Assembly: GCF_002234675.1 (NCBI RefSeq)
Contig: NC_019862.2
Coordinates: 29,288,389 to 29,352,388, forward strand
Length of the DNA: 64,000 bases
Source of the DNA: Oryzias latipes
Lineage: Eukaryota > Chordata > Actinopteri > Beloniformes > Adrianichthyidae
Direction: 5' to 3'
Position 1 is the first letter of the stretch, and the number at the start of each line of letters is the position of its first letter. Shown here piece after piece: positions 37,301 through 47,904 of this stretch. A program made the translations under genes and the position numbers. The notes below the pieces were generated by a model, which saw only the letters and a list, made by a program, of their open reading frames with translations, searched no databases and was not told the origin of the DNA.

Positions 37301-40300
37301 TTGGTTTGGTGAAACAGCTGAGGTGAAAGCTGCCAGGCTGGAGGTCTGTTGGAAGAAGAGATTTCCAGACAAATTAAAATAAATAAATAAAAATACAGGT
37401 GACCCAATAGATCAGAATAAAACATGTATGTATTTATGCACTGTAAAAGAATTTTTTGTCATTTTTACAAAATAAAACTGGACTACCGCTAAAGACCGTG
37501 CAATACTGAAAAAAGAAACTGACAGTTTAATTAACGGGAAACTTATGAATGTTAAAAAAAAACATTCGTTTTCACACATTTGTTCTGTATAAAATACATA
37601 AATATCGAAATAATAATAATTGTCCAATGTATTTTATACTACCAAAGACACAAATGTCTTTACTAAGATTTGGATTACATCAAAAGTTTAAGGTTTTTCT
37701 TTTTTGAATTGTAATTTTATTTAATCCAAGCAGGACAGATTAAGAACAATATGTGGCGCTGCAAAAAGCAAGAGATTTGAAAAAGGAAGGAAAGAGGTTA
37801 CAACAACAAAAATAAAGTTTGATGCAAATTTGTTGGTTGTGAACGCAGCTTAAGACACCTTCAGGCTTTAGTCTGAGGTTTTCAGCAATTCACCAATTTT
37901 CTGGAACAATAAACATGGAGCTTTTGGTATTTGTAATTTTCAACATTTCAAGAATAGATACTTGAAATTGTGAATTTGTGGTGAGGTTCTATTTCAAAGT
38001 TTCAGAAAAACATCAAATGCTGATGTTTTTTTTAAAAGTCGGTGCGCTCTCTTTGCTCTCCTTCACAGACATCATCATCTTTGCTTAAACAGTTTAATGT
38101 TTGACCTGCCTTTACAGTTTTATTTTACAGAAATAAGTAAGGGTTAATGGCCGACGAAGTGTGCGGTTACTACTTTTTAACGCACGCCGTGGAAGCCTGA
38201 ACCGTCCGACGCGAAGCGGAGGACGGTTGCTTCCGCGAAGTGCGTTAAAAAGTAGTAACCGCACACTTCGAAGGCCATTAACCCGCTTATACCATGGTCA
38301 CTTACAAAAGCAATACATATTAACCAGGTTTTAGTCCTTAATTCTTGTTTTTTTTTCCGATTTGGATCACTTTTCTCATAAACAGCGTACTATATGTTAC
38401 GTGATGCGGCGCATCGCGCCGCATCACGTAACATATAGTCCGCGTCACGCAGCACCACCGCTGCAGTCAAGATTCGGCGATATATATAGGCTCATCGTCC
38501 CGATGGGTTGAATAAAGCATCAATTCAGAGGGAAAGTTAATCGCTTACCGCTTGTTTTTGCCCAGATGATGAAGCAAAAGGTTGTTTTACAGAAGCCGGC
38601 GCAGTGATACAAATCATTTAAGCTAGCCGACCGGAACTTCTTTTTTCACCGTGCGGTTATCAGGTTTTAACGCATACCCAGCAGCCAATCAGAATCGAGT
38701 ATTCAACCGGACCATGGTATAATTGGAGTTAAAGTATGCATTCTCTTTTTCTGTCTGAGGCCCAGTACCAATGGGCTCACGGACCGGTACCGGTCCACGG
38801 CCTGGGGGTTGGGGACCACTGCTTTAGAAGAAGTTCAATCTAAGAAATCATTTGGAAAAAAAATCGATCTTGCTGTTTGAACAAAGATTTTAGAGTTTGT
38901 CCTTTCAAAAGTCTCTTTTGTTTGAATTCTCTTGGGAGGAGAAACTCACAGTTTTCGCAGCATGCTGGTGGCTCCATCTGCAAACACACCCTTCAGCAAG
39001 AGCTCAGGCAAAACCTGACTGATCCTCGGAGGACAGAAGGGCACCAGCTGCAGAGTAAAGGGGCGTGTAAACACATGCTTCCGTGCGTTTCATGTTCATG
39101 GCGTGTGTGCAGGTGTCTCACCGTGTGGCCCGCCTGCTCCAGCAGAGCCTTCACCTCTCTGACGCTGCGGACCATGGCGGGAGAACCTTCAGTGTAGCCG
39201 TCGTTTTCCAGGAATCCAATGGTCAGAGGTCTGGAGCTCTGGTAGATCTGCACACCAGACAGAGCAAAGCATTATGGGACTTTCCAAGAGCTGTTAAAAC
39301 ACAAGCTGTGATTCTGTTTTACAACACTAGACTGGAGCTAGAACAGAAACTGACTCACTTTGGCTGCTTAAGAGCAACAAAAACAAAAAACCTACATATG
39401 ATCATACTTCCACCGCCGTGCTTTCTCACAGCTGCTGGGAAGTGTTTGAATTGAAAAGCTGAGTTTTGGAATAGAAGGTCAAACCTGCTCCCTCTGCTGT
39501 GTAGAAGTCGTCTGTTTGGTCGAAATTCTACAGTTAAGCATCAAAAAAAAGGCAAACTTGTTTAATATTTTACTAGTTGAAACGTTTTGAACATCTTGGT
39601 GCTTTTTCCATCTGTTCTGGACTCACAAGGCAGTGAACTCTTTAGCATATCTAGTCTGAAATAGTTCTGACTTAACCTGAAAGTCATCAATATTGATTGA
39701 TTGGTTGGTTTAATTATTTTAAGCAAAATAAAAAAACAAGAGAAAAAAAAGACAGTAAAAATAAATAAAATCTATTATAATTATAATTCAAAAGCTAATT
39801 CAAAAATAAATAAACGTTTATATCTTTTTGACATTATAATTATATTTGCTCCAGATTATAAATAGACATATTTGCACAAATACTGTATGTATTTGTGCAT
39901 CAATTAAAAATATTGATTGTGGGAAAAAAAAGTTTGATTTATTTGATTGCTTTTTGCTCCCGCTGATCATCAATTTATGCATTTGGGATCCTATAAAAGC
40001 TTGAGTTTCTACACCAGGTCATGATATAAATTCAGAGTGAAGGATGAACCTGATCGTTAAAGGGTAACGGCGGCACCGTGGGGTCCAGGGCAAACATGTG
40101 ATCGCAGAGAAGGGCCCGCATGCACAGAACCAGGCTGTCCACGTCTCTCGCCATGGGTCCGGGAGAGGACGGCACTGATAACCCACAACACACAAAGGGA
40201 TGAGATCAGCCGCTCCACACACTGAACAAACGCTTTACGACTACTTACCAGACTTTTGCCCTCGGTAAATGGGAACTAATCCCTGTAAACTGACCGGGAC

Positions 40301-43300
40301 ATAAAAAGACGTACTCATAAAATGAAATAAAAAACCACATGGTCACGTTCCATGAAACTACAGACACACCTCAGCCGACCCGACGTTGGCTTAAAGCCGC
40401 AGATCCCACAGAATGAAGCTGGAATCCGGATGCTGCCCCCGATGTCACTGCCGATACCAAGGAGTGAGCCCCCAGCACCGATGAGAGCCCCCTCCCCACC
40501 GGAGGAGCCTCCACTGGTCTTCTGGAGGTTATGCGGGTTCAACGTCTGTCCGTAGATGGGGTTACTGCAGTCGTAGCTGCAACGAGGAAACAGATAAAAC
40601 GTTCAAAGCAAATAGAAAAATGATTGGGTTTTTTTTTACAAAGTTTCTGGGAGTTCTTGGTTCTGTCACCTTAAGAGAGCCTGGGGCAGGTTGGTTTTCA
40701 CGAAGGGGACGGCTCCTTGTCTCTTCAGAACTTCAACAATGACACTGTGCCTCTTGGCTGGTCGGTCCAGATTAACAACCACCCCACAGGAAGTGTCGTG
40801 ATCCTTGGTGTGGAGGCAATCAAAGGAACGAGGGTCAGTCAGAGCAGCAGACCCAGCGTGCCATCAGGAAAACCTTCTATGCAGATGACCATCAGAGGTC
40901 AGCTGGGGTGGGGATCATCCCTGAACCACCTTATATTCTAGATTCTCCTTAATGCTGACGGGAACGCCGTACAGGAGGCCGTCCTTGTTGGACGCAAGAG
41001 TCTTCAGCTGGTCAAAGCTCTCCGGCAGGATTTCGCTGCAGCAGTTCAGCTTCTTGTGTGCAGCCAGAGTCTGTGGACATGAAAACACAGACGTCCTGAA
41101 AAAATATGTCTATCACAGACAAATCTGATGTCTCCGTTCTAACAGTTAGTTAAAAAAACAAAACAGGTAATGTTATTATAAAATACATCCCAAATGTGTG
41201 TCTTTATGGTGTTTATAGACCTTTTCCATGTAGAAGTAAAAGACTTCCTCTGGAGTCAGGGAGCCTTTATGCAAATGATCTGTCAGCTTCACCAGGGAGG
41301 AGGAGGAGGAGATCAACGCAGAGCTGGAAGATGGATGCTGCAGGATCAGCAACAACAACAAAAAAAGTCATAAAAATGTAAGAATGATGTCTCCAGAAAA
41401 GCTTCACCTTCTTAAAATCAACCAAAATAAAAAAGTTTATTTAAAAAGAAAAAAGTTAGCCTCTGCATTTGTCATCACTTATATCATCCAAAAAGATTAT
41501 TTTTCATGAAAATAAACTAAAAAGTAAAATTTATTATTTAAAAGAAATTGCCTCTACGTTTGTCATCACACATTTCTATTAAAAACTCTTTAAAGTTTCT
41601 TCAAAATAAACATTTTATTTGTATAAAAAGATAAAGTTTGCCTTTGGGTTTGTTGTCACAAATGTGTGAAAGAGGGTGAGGGTCACAGGGAAAGACAAGA
41701 CAATTAAAAAATCCTGACCTTTTCTAGAAAGAATTCAGATTTTAATGACAGAATTTTAGTTGTTTCTCAGAAATCAGAACTTCTGAAATTAGAGTCATAA
41801 TTCTGAGAAAAAGTCTGATTTTTGTCATTCACGTAAAAACGTAAAGATAAAAGATAAAATTCTAGGTTCAAAGGGAAAGGTATCGTTTCCTCACATCAAT
41901 AAAGCTTTCCCATAAAGATTTCCCCATTGTGAGATAACTTAAGTTATTTTATCTAATCTAATCTCGTTTGAATTGAAGTGTAAGCCAAGCTAAAAATGTT
42001 GCTGCTACAACCTCACTTTGCCCCAGTCATAGAACTCTAACATGGGTAAGGCAAACATTGATCCAGAATGCAGGTATTTACCTTAGGAAGTTGATCAGAG
42101 AAAACAAACAGTGGTTTCTACAAGGCTAACCTCCTGGAAACCTCCCAAACTGGATTATAAGGAAAGAATACAAAAACCTAAAAGACATTTAAAGACTGAG
42201 TCATTTATGAGATTCTGCTCTACAACTGAAGTTGAACATTTACCTTAGATTGTGCATGGACAACAGAAGCTTTATTTCTGTGACCAACCCACAGACATTT
42301 ATTTGGTTATTATTGATTTTCTAAAATCTAAAATCCTGTTATATATTTCCTGACTTTTTATGTAAAGAACCCAGAGAGGGTTATTTGTTTTTACTGGTTT
42401 CATAAAGAGTGTTATTACATATTTGCTGATTATTATATATATATATATATATATATTTTGTGAAGAATCCAGAAAGGATTATTTAATGTCAGATTGGGTT
42501 TTTGATATTTGGTTATGTGTGGCTTTCAGTTTACATTCAGGCCCCCCTGCGACTGTCACACCTTTTCTGTTTGAAAACTGACCCCGGCCCCCGATCACAA
42601 AATGGAAACATCATGAAGCCCTCGCTGGAAAAAGTTTGCTTTAAAGAAAAAAGTTATAATTTAGAGATTAGAGTCAAAACCTCAAAATTCTTTAAAGAAA
42701 AATGTAAGATATCTTAGAATAAATTCAACATTTCTTTAAGTAAAAAAAGTCAAAATATTCAGATTAAAGTCAAGAATTTAAAATTCTTTAAAGAAAAAAA
42801 GTTTTATATCAAACTTCAAAGTACCTTAAAGAAAAAGTCCCACTTCTGAAATTAAATACAAAAGTTAGACATTTTTTAAAGAAAGAAAGATAGAATTTTG
42901 AAATTAAACCCAAAAATTCTAAATTCCTAAGAAAAAGAAGTCAGAAATTCTCACTTCACTTTCCTTTTTCTCTCTCTCTCTCTTTGATTATTTATTCTGT
43001 TTTAATTAATTATCTTTCTTCAAAACTGCAGAAATAAATTATTTTTATTAACTGTTCAACTTCAAGCTGTAAACATCATTTATGACACAGTTTTAACATT
43101 TGAGCTGTTTTTCCCAATAAAACAGAGTCATCAGATTTAAAAAAACAAACAAATCCCAGATTACATAATGATTCGGGTTTAAAGTTCGGTTCGTGTATTG
43201 ATCCATTCTCAGGTCGTTCTAACGGCAACTATTTTTCTAACAACGCGCCCGTTTAACCGGAACTTCCAGTCTGCACGTGGCTCCTCACCGCCTGCCGGTA

Positions 43301-43504
43301 CCGCTGCACCTCCTGCTCCGCCCGCTGCAGGCTCTCGGTCCTGCGGGTTCGGGCTCGCTGGATCTTGTCCCTCGCGGCCCGGCGGCGGCTGACGGTCCGC
43401 AGCAGCACCACCAGAGCCCCCGCCCCGCACGCGGCGGCCGTCAGCTGCACCGCCGTCCGCTGGTCTAGCTTCCACCCCGGGATGAGCGGTTCCATGTTCT
43501 GCAC
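34312..43504 (-). CDS. faah: Fatty acid amide hydrolase (FAAH)
   Basis: An integral membrane serine hydrolase of the amidase-signature family that hydrolyses anandamide and related fatty acid amides. Fifteen coding exons in transcript order: 43289-43504, 41221-41337, 40930-41070, 40670-40803, 40370-40576, 40249-40289, 40050-40174, 39122-39247, 38950-39047, 36977-37076, 36860-36903, 36732-36771, 36559-36667, 36291-36436 and 34312-34434. Phases agree throughout, giving 588 residues (mammalian FAAH 579). A hydrophobic N-terminal segment (about residues 17-36) fits the membrane anchor. The triad is present: Lys152 in VSIKEN, Ser227 in [14 protein letters not shown], and Ser251 in [11 protein letters not shown], equivalent to mammalian Lys142, Ser217 and Ser241. 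The small exon 40249-40289 only keeps the frame with the CGGTCAG acceptor. Translation may instead start at the next Met (43495). Introns carry MITEs and a hairpin element. Confidence 0.95.
35090..35230 (+). repeat. Dispersed repeat C, copy 2 (faah intron 14)
   Basis: 'TGTAAATGGCGTATACTTAA', then 'AAAGCGCTTTACAGTCACAG' and a CA-rich end. It is the same family as 8443-8565 but on the other strand. Confidence 0.65.
35628..35974. mobile_element. MITE with GCTACGT..ACCGGGC ends (faah intron 14)
   Basis: The left end is GCTACGTACACACCGGGC. The right end, read inward, is GCTACGTTCACAACGGGC. The terminal style (ACACCGGG) and CpG-rich interior recall the Harbinger-like MITE at 18951. A clear target duplication was not found. 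Confidence 0.55.
38141..38722. mobile_element. Hairpin-rich DNA element (faah intron 9)
   Basis: Positions 38141-38185 and 38240-38284 are inverted copies of about 45 bp (about 43 match) with a further complementary stretch inside, making a hairpin of about 144 bp. A second, perfect hairpin has 24-bp arms at 38389-38412 and 38416-38439 with a 3-base loop. TTATACCATGGTC (38287-38299) and GACCATGGTATAA (38710-38722) form a third inverted pair. Sequences such as GTGCGGTTA and TTTTAACGCA recur near both ends. It has no coding capacity. Confidence 0.6.
38757..38821 (-). mobile_element. Terminal fragment of a hAT-like element
   Basis: On the minus strand it begins CAGTGGTCCCCAACCCCCAG, then a 'GACCGGTACCGGTCC' palindrome, the typical end of fish hAT/Charlie-type elements. 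Only about 65 bp remain. Confidence 0.55.
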
Positions 43505-44065
43505 GGTTCTCCTTCCTGCTCCAGGTCCGGTTCCGACACCTGCAATTTATGAACCCGCGGGGGGCGTGGTCAGTCCAAGTTCAACCCCAATCAGGCTCAA
43601 AGCAGCAAACAAACAAACAAACCCTATAGCCTTAGCTGAACATTGATCCGAGCAGAGGACATGCGCAGTAGGGGGGAGTGGACGACAGGGGGCGCTGTTC
43701 CAACATGTCACAATAGAAGCTGCACATTTCTCTGGTTTTGTGTCTATAAATCAGTTTTATTGATTGGATTTTTCTTGGGATCAATACGTTTATTTTTTAT
43801 TCAGCTTTGTGAAACATCTTGCAGACAATGTTTCTGTATTTATGCATCTTAAATGTTTGATCAGTTTTGAAATAGAAAGAAATATGTGTCATGTGGATTG
43901 TGGTAACATTTTAGTTGCATCATATGTTCCCATCTTGGTTTTATTCAACTGTCAGGATTGTTTTCTATATAAACACACAGAGGGAAACCTCAAGGTCAGG
44001 ATTCAGATCAAAATTCTTTAGTGCACTGAAACGAGCATTTTAAAATATATCAAATCATCCCTTAC
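43505..44065. other. faah upstream region
   Basis: CpG-rich near 43505-43580 and then AT-rich. GGACATGCGCAGTAGG at about 43657 contains an NRF1-like TGCGCA core, common in housekeeping promoters. No coding exon is supported apart from the candidate exon just upstream. Confidence 0.35.
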
Positions 44066-44143
44066 CTGTAGCATATAAGCAGCATGTGAAAAATGCCAAA
44101 CATCCTGACTGGGACCAATCCACGTGTCTTCTGTCGAGGACAT
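44066..44143 (-). other. Candidate unassigned first coding exon
   Basis: On the minus strand an ATG opens 26 codons (MSSTEDTWIGPSQDVWHF, then SHAAYMLQ) and ends exactly at a strong donor, CAG|GTAAGG. Phase is 0, so it could splice to faah exon 2, replacing the membrane-anchor exon, or belong to another transcript. No protein family was recognised. The coincidence of ATG, open frame and donor is suggestive but could be chance. Confidence 0.25.
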
Positions 44144-44463
44144 TTCTGAACCTGAATATGTCTCAACCACTGCAGACCACCGAATGAACTCCTGTCGGTA
44201 TCTATAGAGGACAGTTGGGCCCTTTCAGTGAAGGGGCGGGGCCCTGGGAAATGTAGTTTTAGATGGATTTAAAAAAATGTGACTGGACATTTTCTTTTTG
44301 GTAACCCAAGACGTTGAGGAAAAAAATAAATAAATAAATATATATATATGTACATACCGGTATATATGTGTACGTATAAAAAAAGACGTTAAGGAGAAAA
44401 AAAATACACATATGTATGTCTAAAAAAAAGACAATAGTTGTTCCTCGAGCCAATTCCATGACA

Positions 44464-44469
44464 TTTATT
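44464..44469 (-). terminator. uqcrh: uqcrh poly(A) signal
   Basis: AATAAA on the minus strand, about 170 bp after the uqcrh stop codon. Confidence 0.65.
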
Positions 44470-44636
44470 TGAAAGTATGTACATTGTTAAGTACCTCTTC
44501 ACAGGAGAAGACAAGTTATACATTTCAAATCAACAGCATACATCAGATCCACATATGGACGAATGAATATCAAGTTCTTCTGACAGTACAGTTTATGAAG
44601 CATTTTCGCAGCGCCTGGTCCTGATGTCGCACGGCT

Positions 44637-47600
44637 TTATTTGACAGAATGGAACAGTTTGTGCGCCACCTACAGAGAGACAACAAAAATACATTTCAGC
44701 AAAACACAAAGCAACAATTTTACTAACTCAGCAAACCTGAGGCTGTTACATAACAGGGTAGCAGTTAACTCTATAATTTTAGCTACTTAATGAGTTTACT
44801 AATCAGAAAAATTGTAATATTGTGTGCTACATCAGTGGTCTCAAACCTTTGGCCACGAATCGGTTTAATGACAGAATTTTCACGAAAATACAAAGATTGG
44901 ACGATTTTTTTTTTGCCTTTTCCGTCAAGAATGAATCGTATCTGGCGGAGAGAATCCAGTAGTTTTTCAAAATAAAACTTCCTTCAGAATTAGAAATAAA
45001 ACAGAAAAAATGCAGGTTGGGTTTGTTTTCTCTGGGGTCCGATACCAACGGCCCCAACATGGACCGGTGCTGGTCCAAAGTCAGTGAACACTGCGCTAGA
45101 TGATTGTGATGTTGCAAATTAATTATAGATGCAAAGCCTTTACCCTTAAGCTTAATTAAACAGTTGTACAGCAAGATTGCGTAATGATTAGTCTTTGTAT
45201 GGCGTATGCTGTTCTAACAGGTTTTTTTAAGAGCATAACGTTGATGCTTGAGAGTCGTGTTTGATGATTATGGGGTGTTGGTCGTCAGCATTTAACGTAC
45301 GCAGTGGTCTCGGGCGTGCAGGAAGTCAAACAGCTCCTCTGTGCAATCCTCGTCTGTCGCAGAGCGGGAGCCCACTCTGGTTTCACATTGTTCCAGACGC
45401 GCCTGAGCGTGGACGCAGTGCTCCGACGCCTCGCACTTCTGTCGCACTGCTTCAAGGGGATCCTGGAACAGAACAAAACCACACGTTTCCAGTTTGTAAT
45501 AGACGATCATTCATTCTGTTGGAGTTTGGAGGGAAACATTTGTCTTAGACACCTCATTTATTGTTAAAGAAAACAAACAAAGAAGACAGTTTTCTTGTTT
45601 CTGGATGAGAATGTTATTTTGTTCGATTGTATTAACTTACTTTGTTCACAGTGTAGAAGTGTGATGTAATATTAATACCCACACATATAAAACCCATATA
45701 ATTAAACCAGGAGTGAGTTGACTAAAGCTGAAGCTGAATTTTGAGAAGATACAAATTCTTTGAGACAGGTTTACTGACGTTTACCGACTTAAGAGAATTG
45801 CTACACGTACTAGGCATGTTTATATTTAAAAACTGAGAAACCCTGGATGGTTTGCAAAAGTTTTCATTTCACAGGAGATTTAAATTGTTCGGACCACTTT
45901 CAGGCAAATGTGCGTCTCTGTTGTTGGTGTAAAACCTTGGAATGCTCAACAGAATGCTTTCAAAATGATGTTCAGAAGACAAACCTGTAAAGTAAATCAT
46001 GTTTGTAGGAAAAGCCTAAAAGTCTAAAATGTAGGTTTTATTTTTCCAATTACCGGTGAGATTCGGTGAAGGTAAATATTAGAATTTATTTTGTTCCGTT
46101 TTCTCCTTTTCTGAACACGAGTTTCTTTGTAGTTTGTGTTAAATGCATTTCAGGTAGTTTTGCAGTTTGTGTAGCTTTGGAAGATGCATTAAAAGAAGAA
46201 GAAGAAGAAGCAGCTTTATTGATCCTGAAGGAAATGAAAAAGCAGCCAGCTGCTAACATTCAACACACAATAAAAAGAATAAAACCATAAAAGCCATCAA
46301 TATTTCAAATCCATAAAATATTCAGAAATTAGAATTTACTACAATAAAACCATAAAAATATCAAAAATTTAAATTCAACTTTTGATGCTCAGTTTTGTCT
46401 TATAGCTCGAGGAACAAAAGACGTCCTCAGCCTGTCTGTGGATCAGCGTTGGGACAGTCGTCTGCTGCTGAACAGGCTCCTCCTCCTCTCGATGATGCAG
46501 AGGTTGTGAGGTCACAATGACCCTGAACTTGAACTAAGTCCTCTGCTCCGCCACGTCCTCTAAGGGGGCCAGTTTCAGTCCAACCACGGAGCTGGCCTTA
46601 TGGATTGAGATGCTCTTCTTACTGCTGCTGCACCGGCACGCCGCCGCATAGGGGAGGGCCCTCGCCGCCACAGACTGATGAAACGTGCAGCAGTTTGGAG
46701 CAGATGGTCAAGGAGGAAGTACAGCCTGGACTGACTCTTCTTGCAAAGGTGGTCTGTATTGGTGGTCCAGTCCAGCTTGTTATCCAACAGGACCCCCAGG
46801 TACGTGTAGGACCGCACCATCTCTACACCATCTCCCATTTTATTTAGAAAGAATGTGCTTTACATTTAAAAGAAGAATCTCAAAGTGCTACATTATAAAA
46901 CAGAAAAAACAATAATTTACAAATAACAAAAAGGAGGCTTGGAGGCTTTCTTCCAGGACGATTTCTCTGGTCTTTTGGACATTCAGCTACAGCGATTCTT
47001 CCTGCTCCAGGCCACAAAGTCCTCCAAAAGGCCCCAGTTCTCCTCTTCCTCTCCCTCTTTTATGCAGGCCACAACGGCTGTATCGTCTGAAAACGTCTGC
47101 ATATGGCAGGTCGAGGTGTCATAGCAGAGGTCAGACGTGTACAGCATGAACAGAGCGGGAAACAAAGCAGTTCTGCCCCGACACTGCAGCTGAGGGCTCC
47201 CCCCATGTGGACATATGGCAGCCTGTTGGTTAAGTCGTCCATGATTCAGGACACCAAGAACGGCTCCACAGCCATCTGGATGAGCTTCTCCTGCCTGCAG
47301 CAGATCAGGTTGTGTAGTCTTAAAGGCACAGGAGAAGTCAAAGAAAAGCATCCTCACAGCACAGCCTCCATCATCCAAGTACGATAGAGTGTGGATCCTG
47401 GTCATCCTCCACCTGTGGCTTCAGCTGCTGCAGCACCTTTCCTGATGCAAAGTCTCTGCCGTTCCTTTTCTCACCTGATGTTTCTGTGATGTTTTTCACC
47501 TCTCTCATCTGCTCTTGATCCTTTTTGTTGAATGCTCTCTTCTTTTTTATTTATTAAGAACCTTCTTCACCGCCCTGGTGATCCAGGGTTTTAGAAGTGT

Positions 47601-47844
47601 CACTGTTGGCATATGGAGCGCTTGCTTCAGATTGCATTTGATCCCGTGACTTTCCATTGAAGCTTCATTTCATCCCTCGCGTTTTGCAGACTGCCGCCCA
47701 TTCGCACCAGTTTTAAAAGTTCAGTTCATTTGTTCTTATAGAGACATCACTCATCCTGTGTTTGTGGCGTTAAGAGAGCAGTGATAAGTCGGTCGCGGAT
47801 ATTTTTTCTCTCTCTCTTTAAGCGCTACGCTCGCTACACTCGCC

Positions 47845-47904
<60 letters not shown>

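Noticed and set aside
36818-37372. 184-residue minus-strand frame in faah
   Set aside because: It reads through two faah exons (36977-37076 and 36860-36903) and the introns around them. Only the exon parts are coding.
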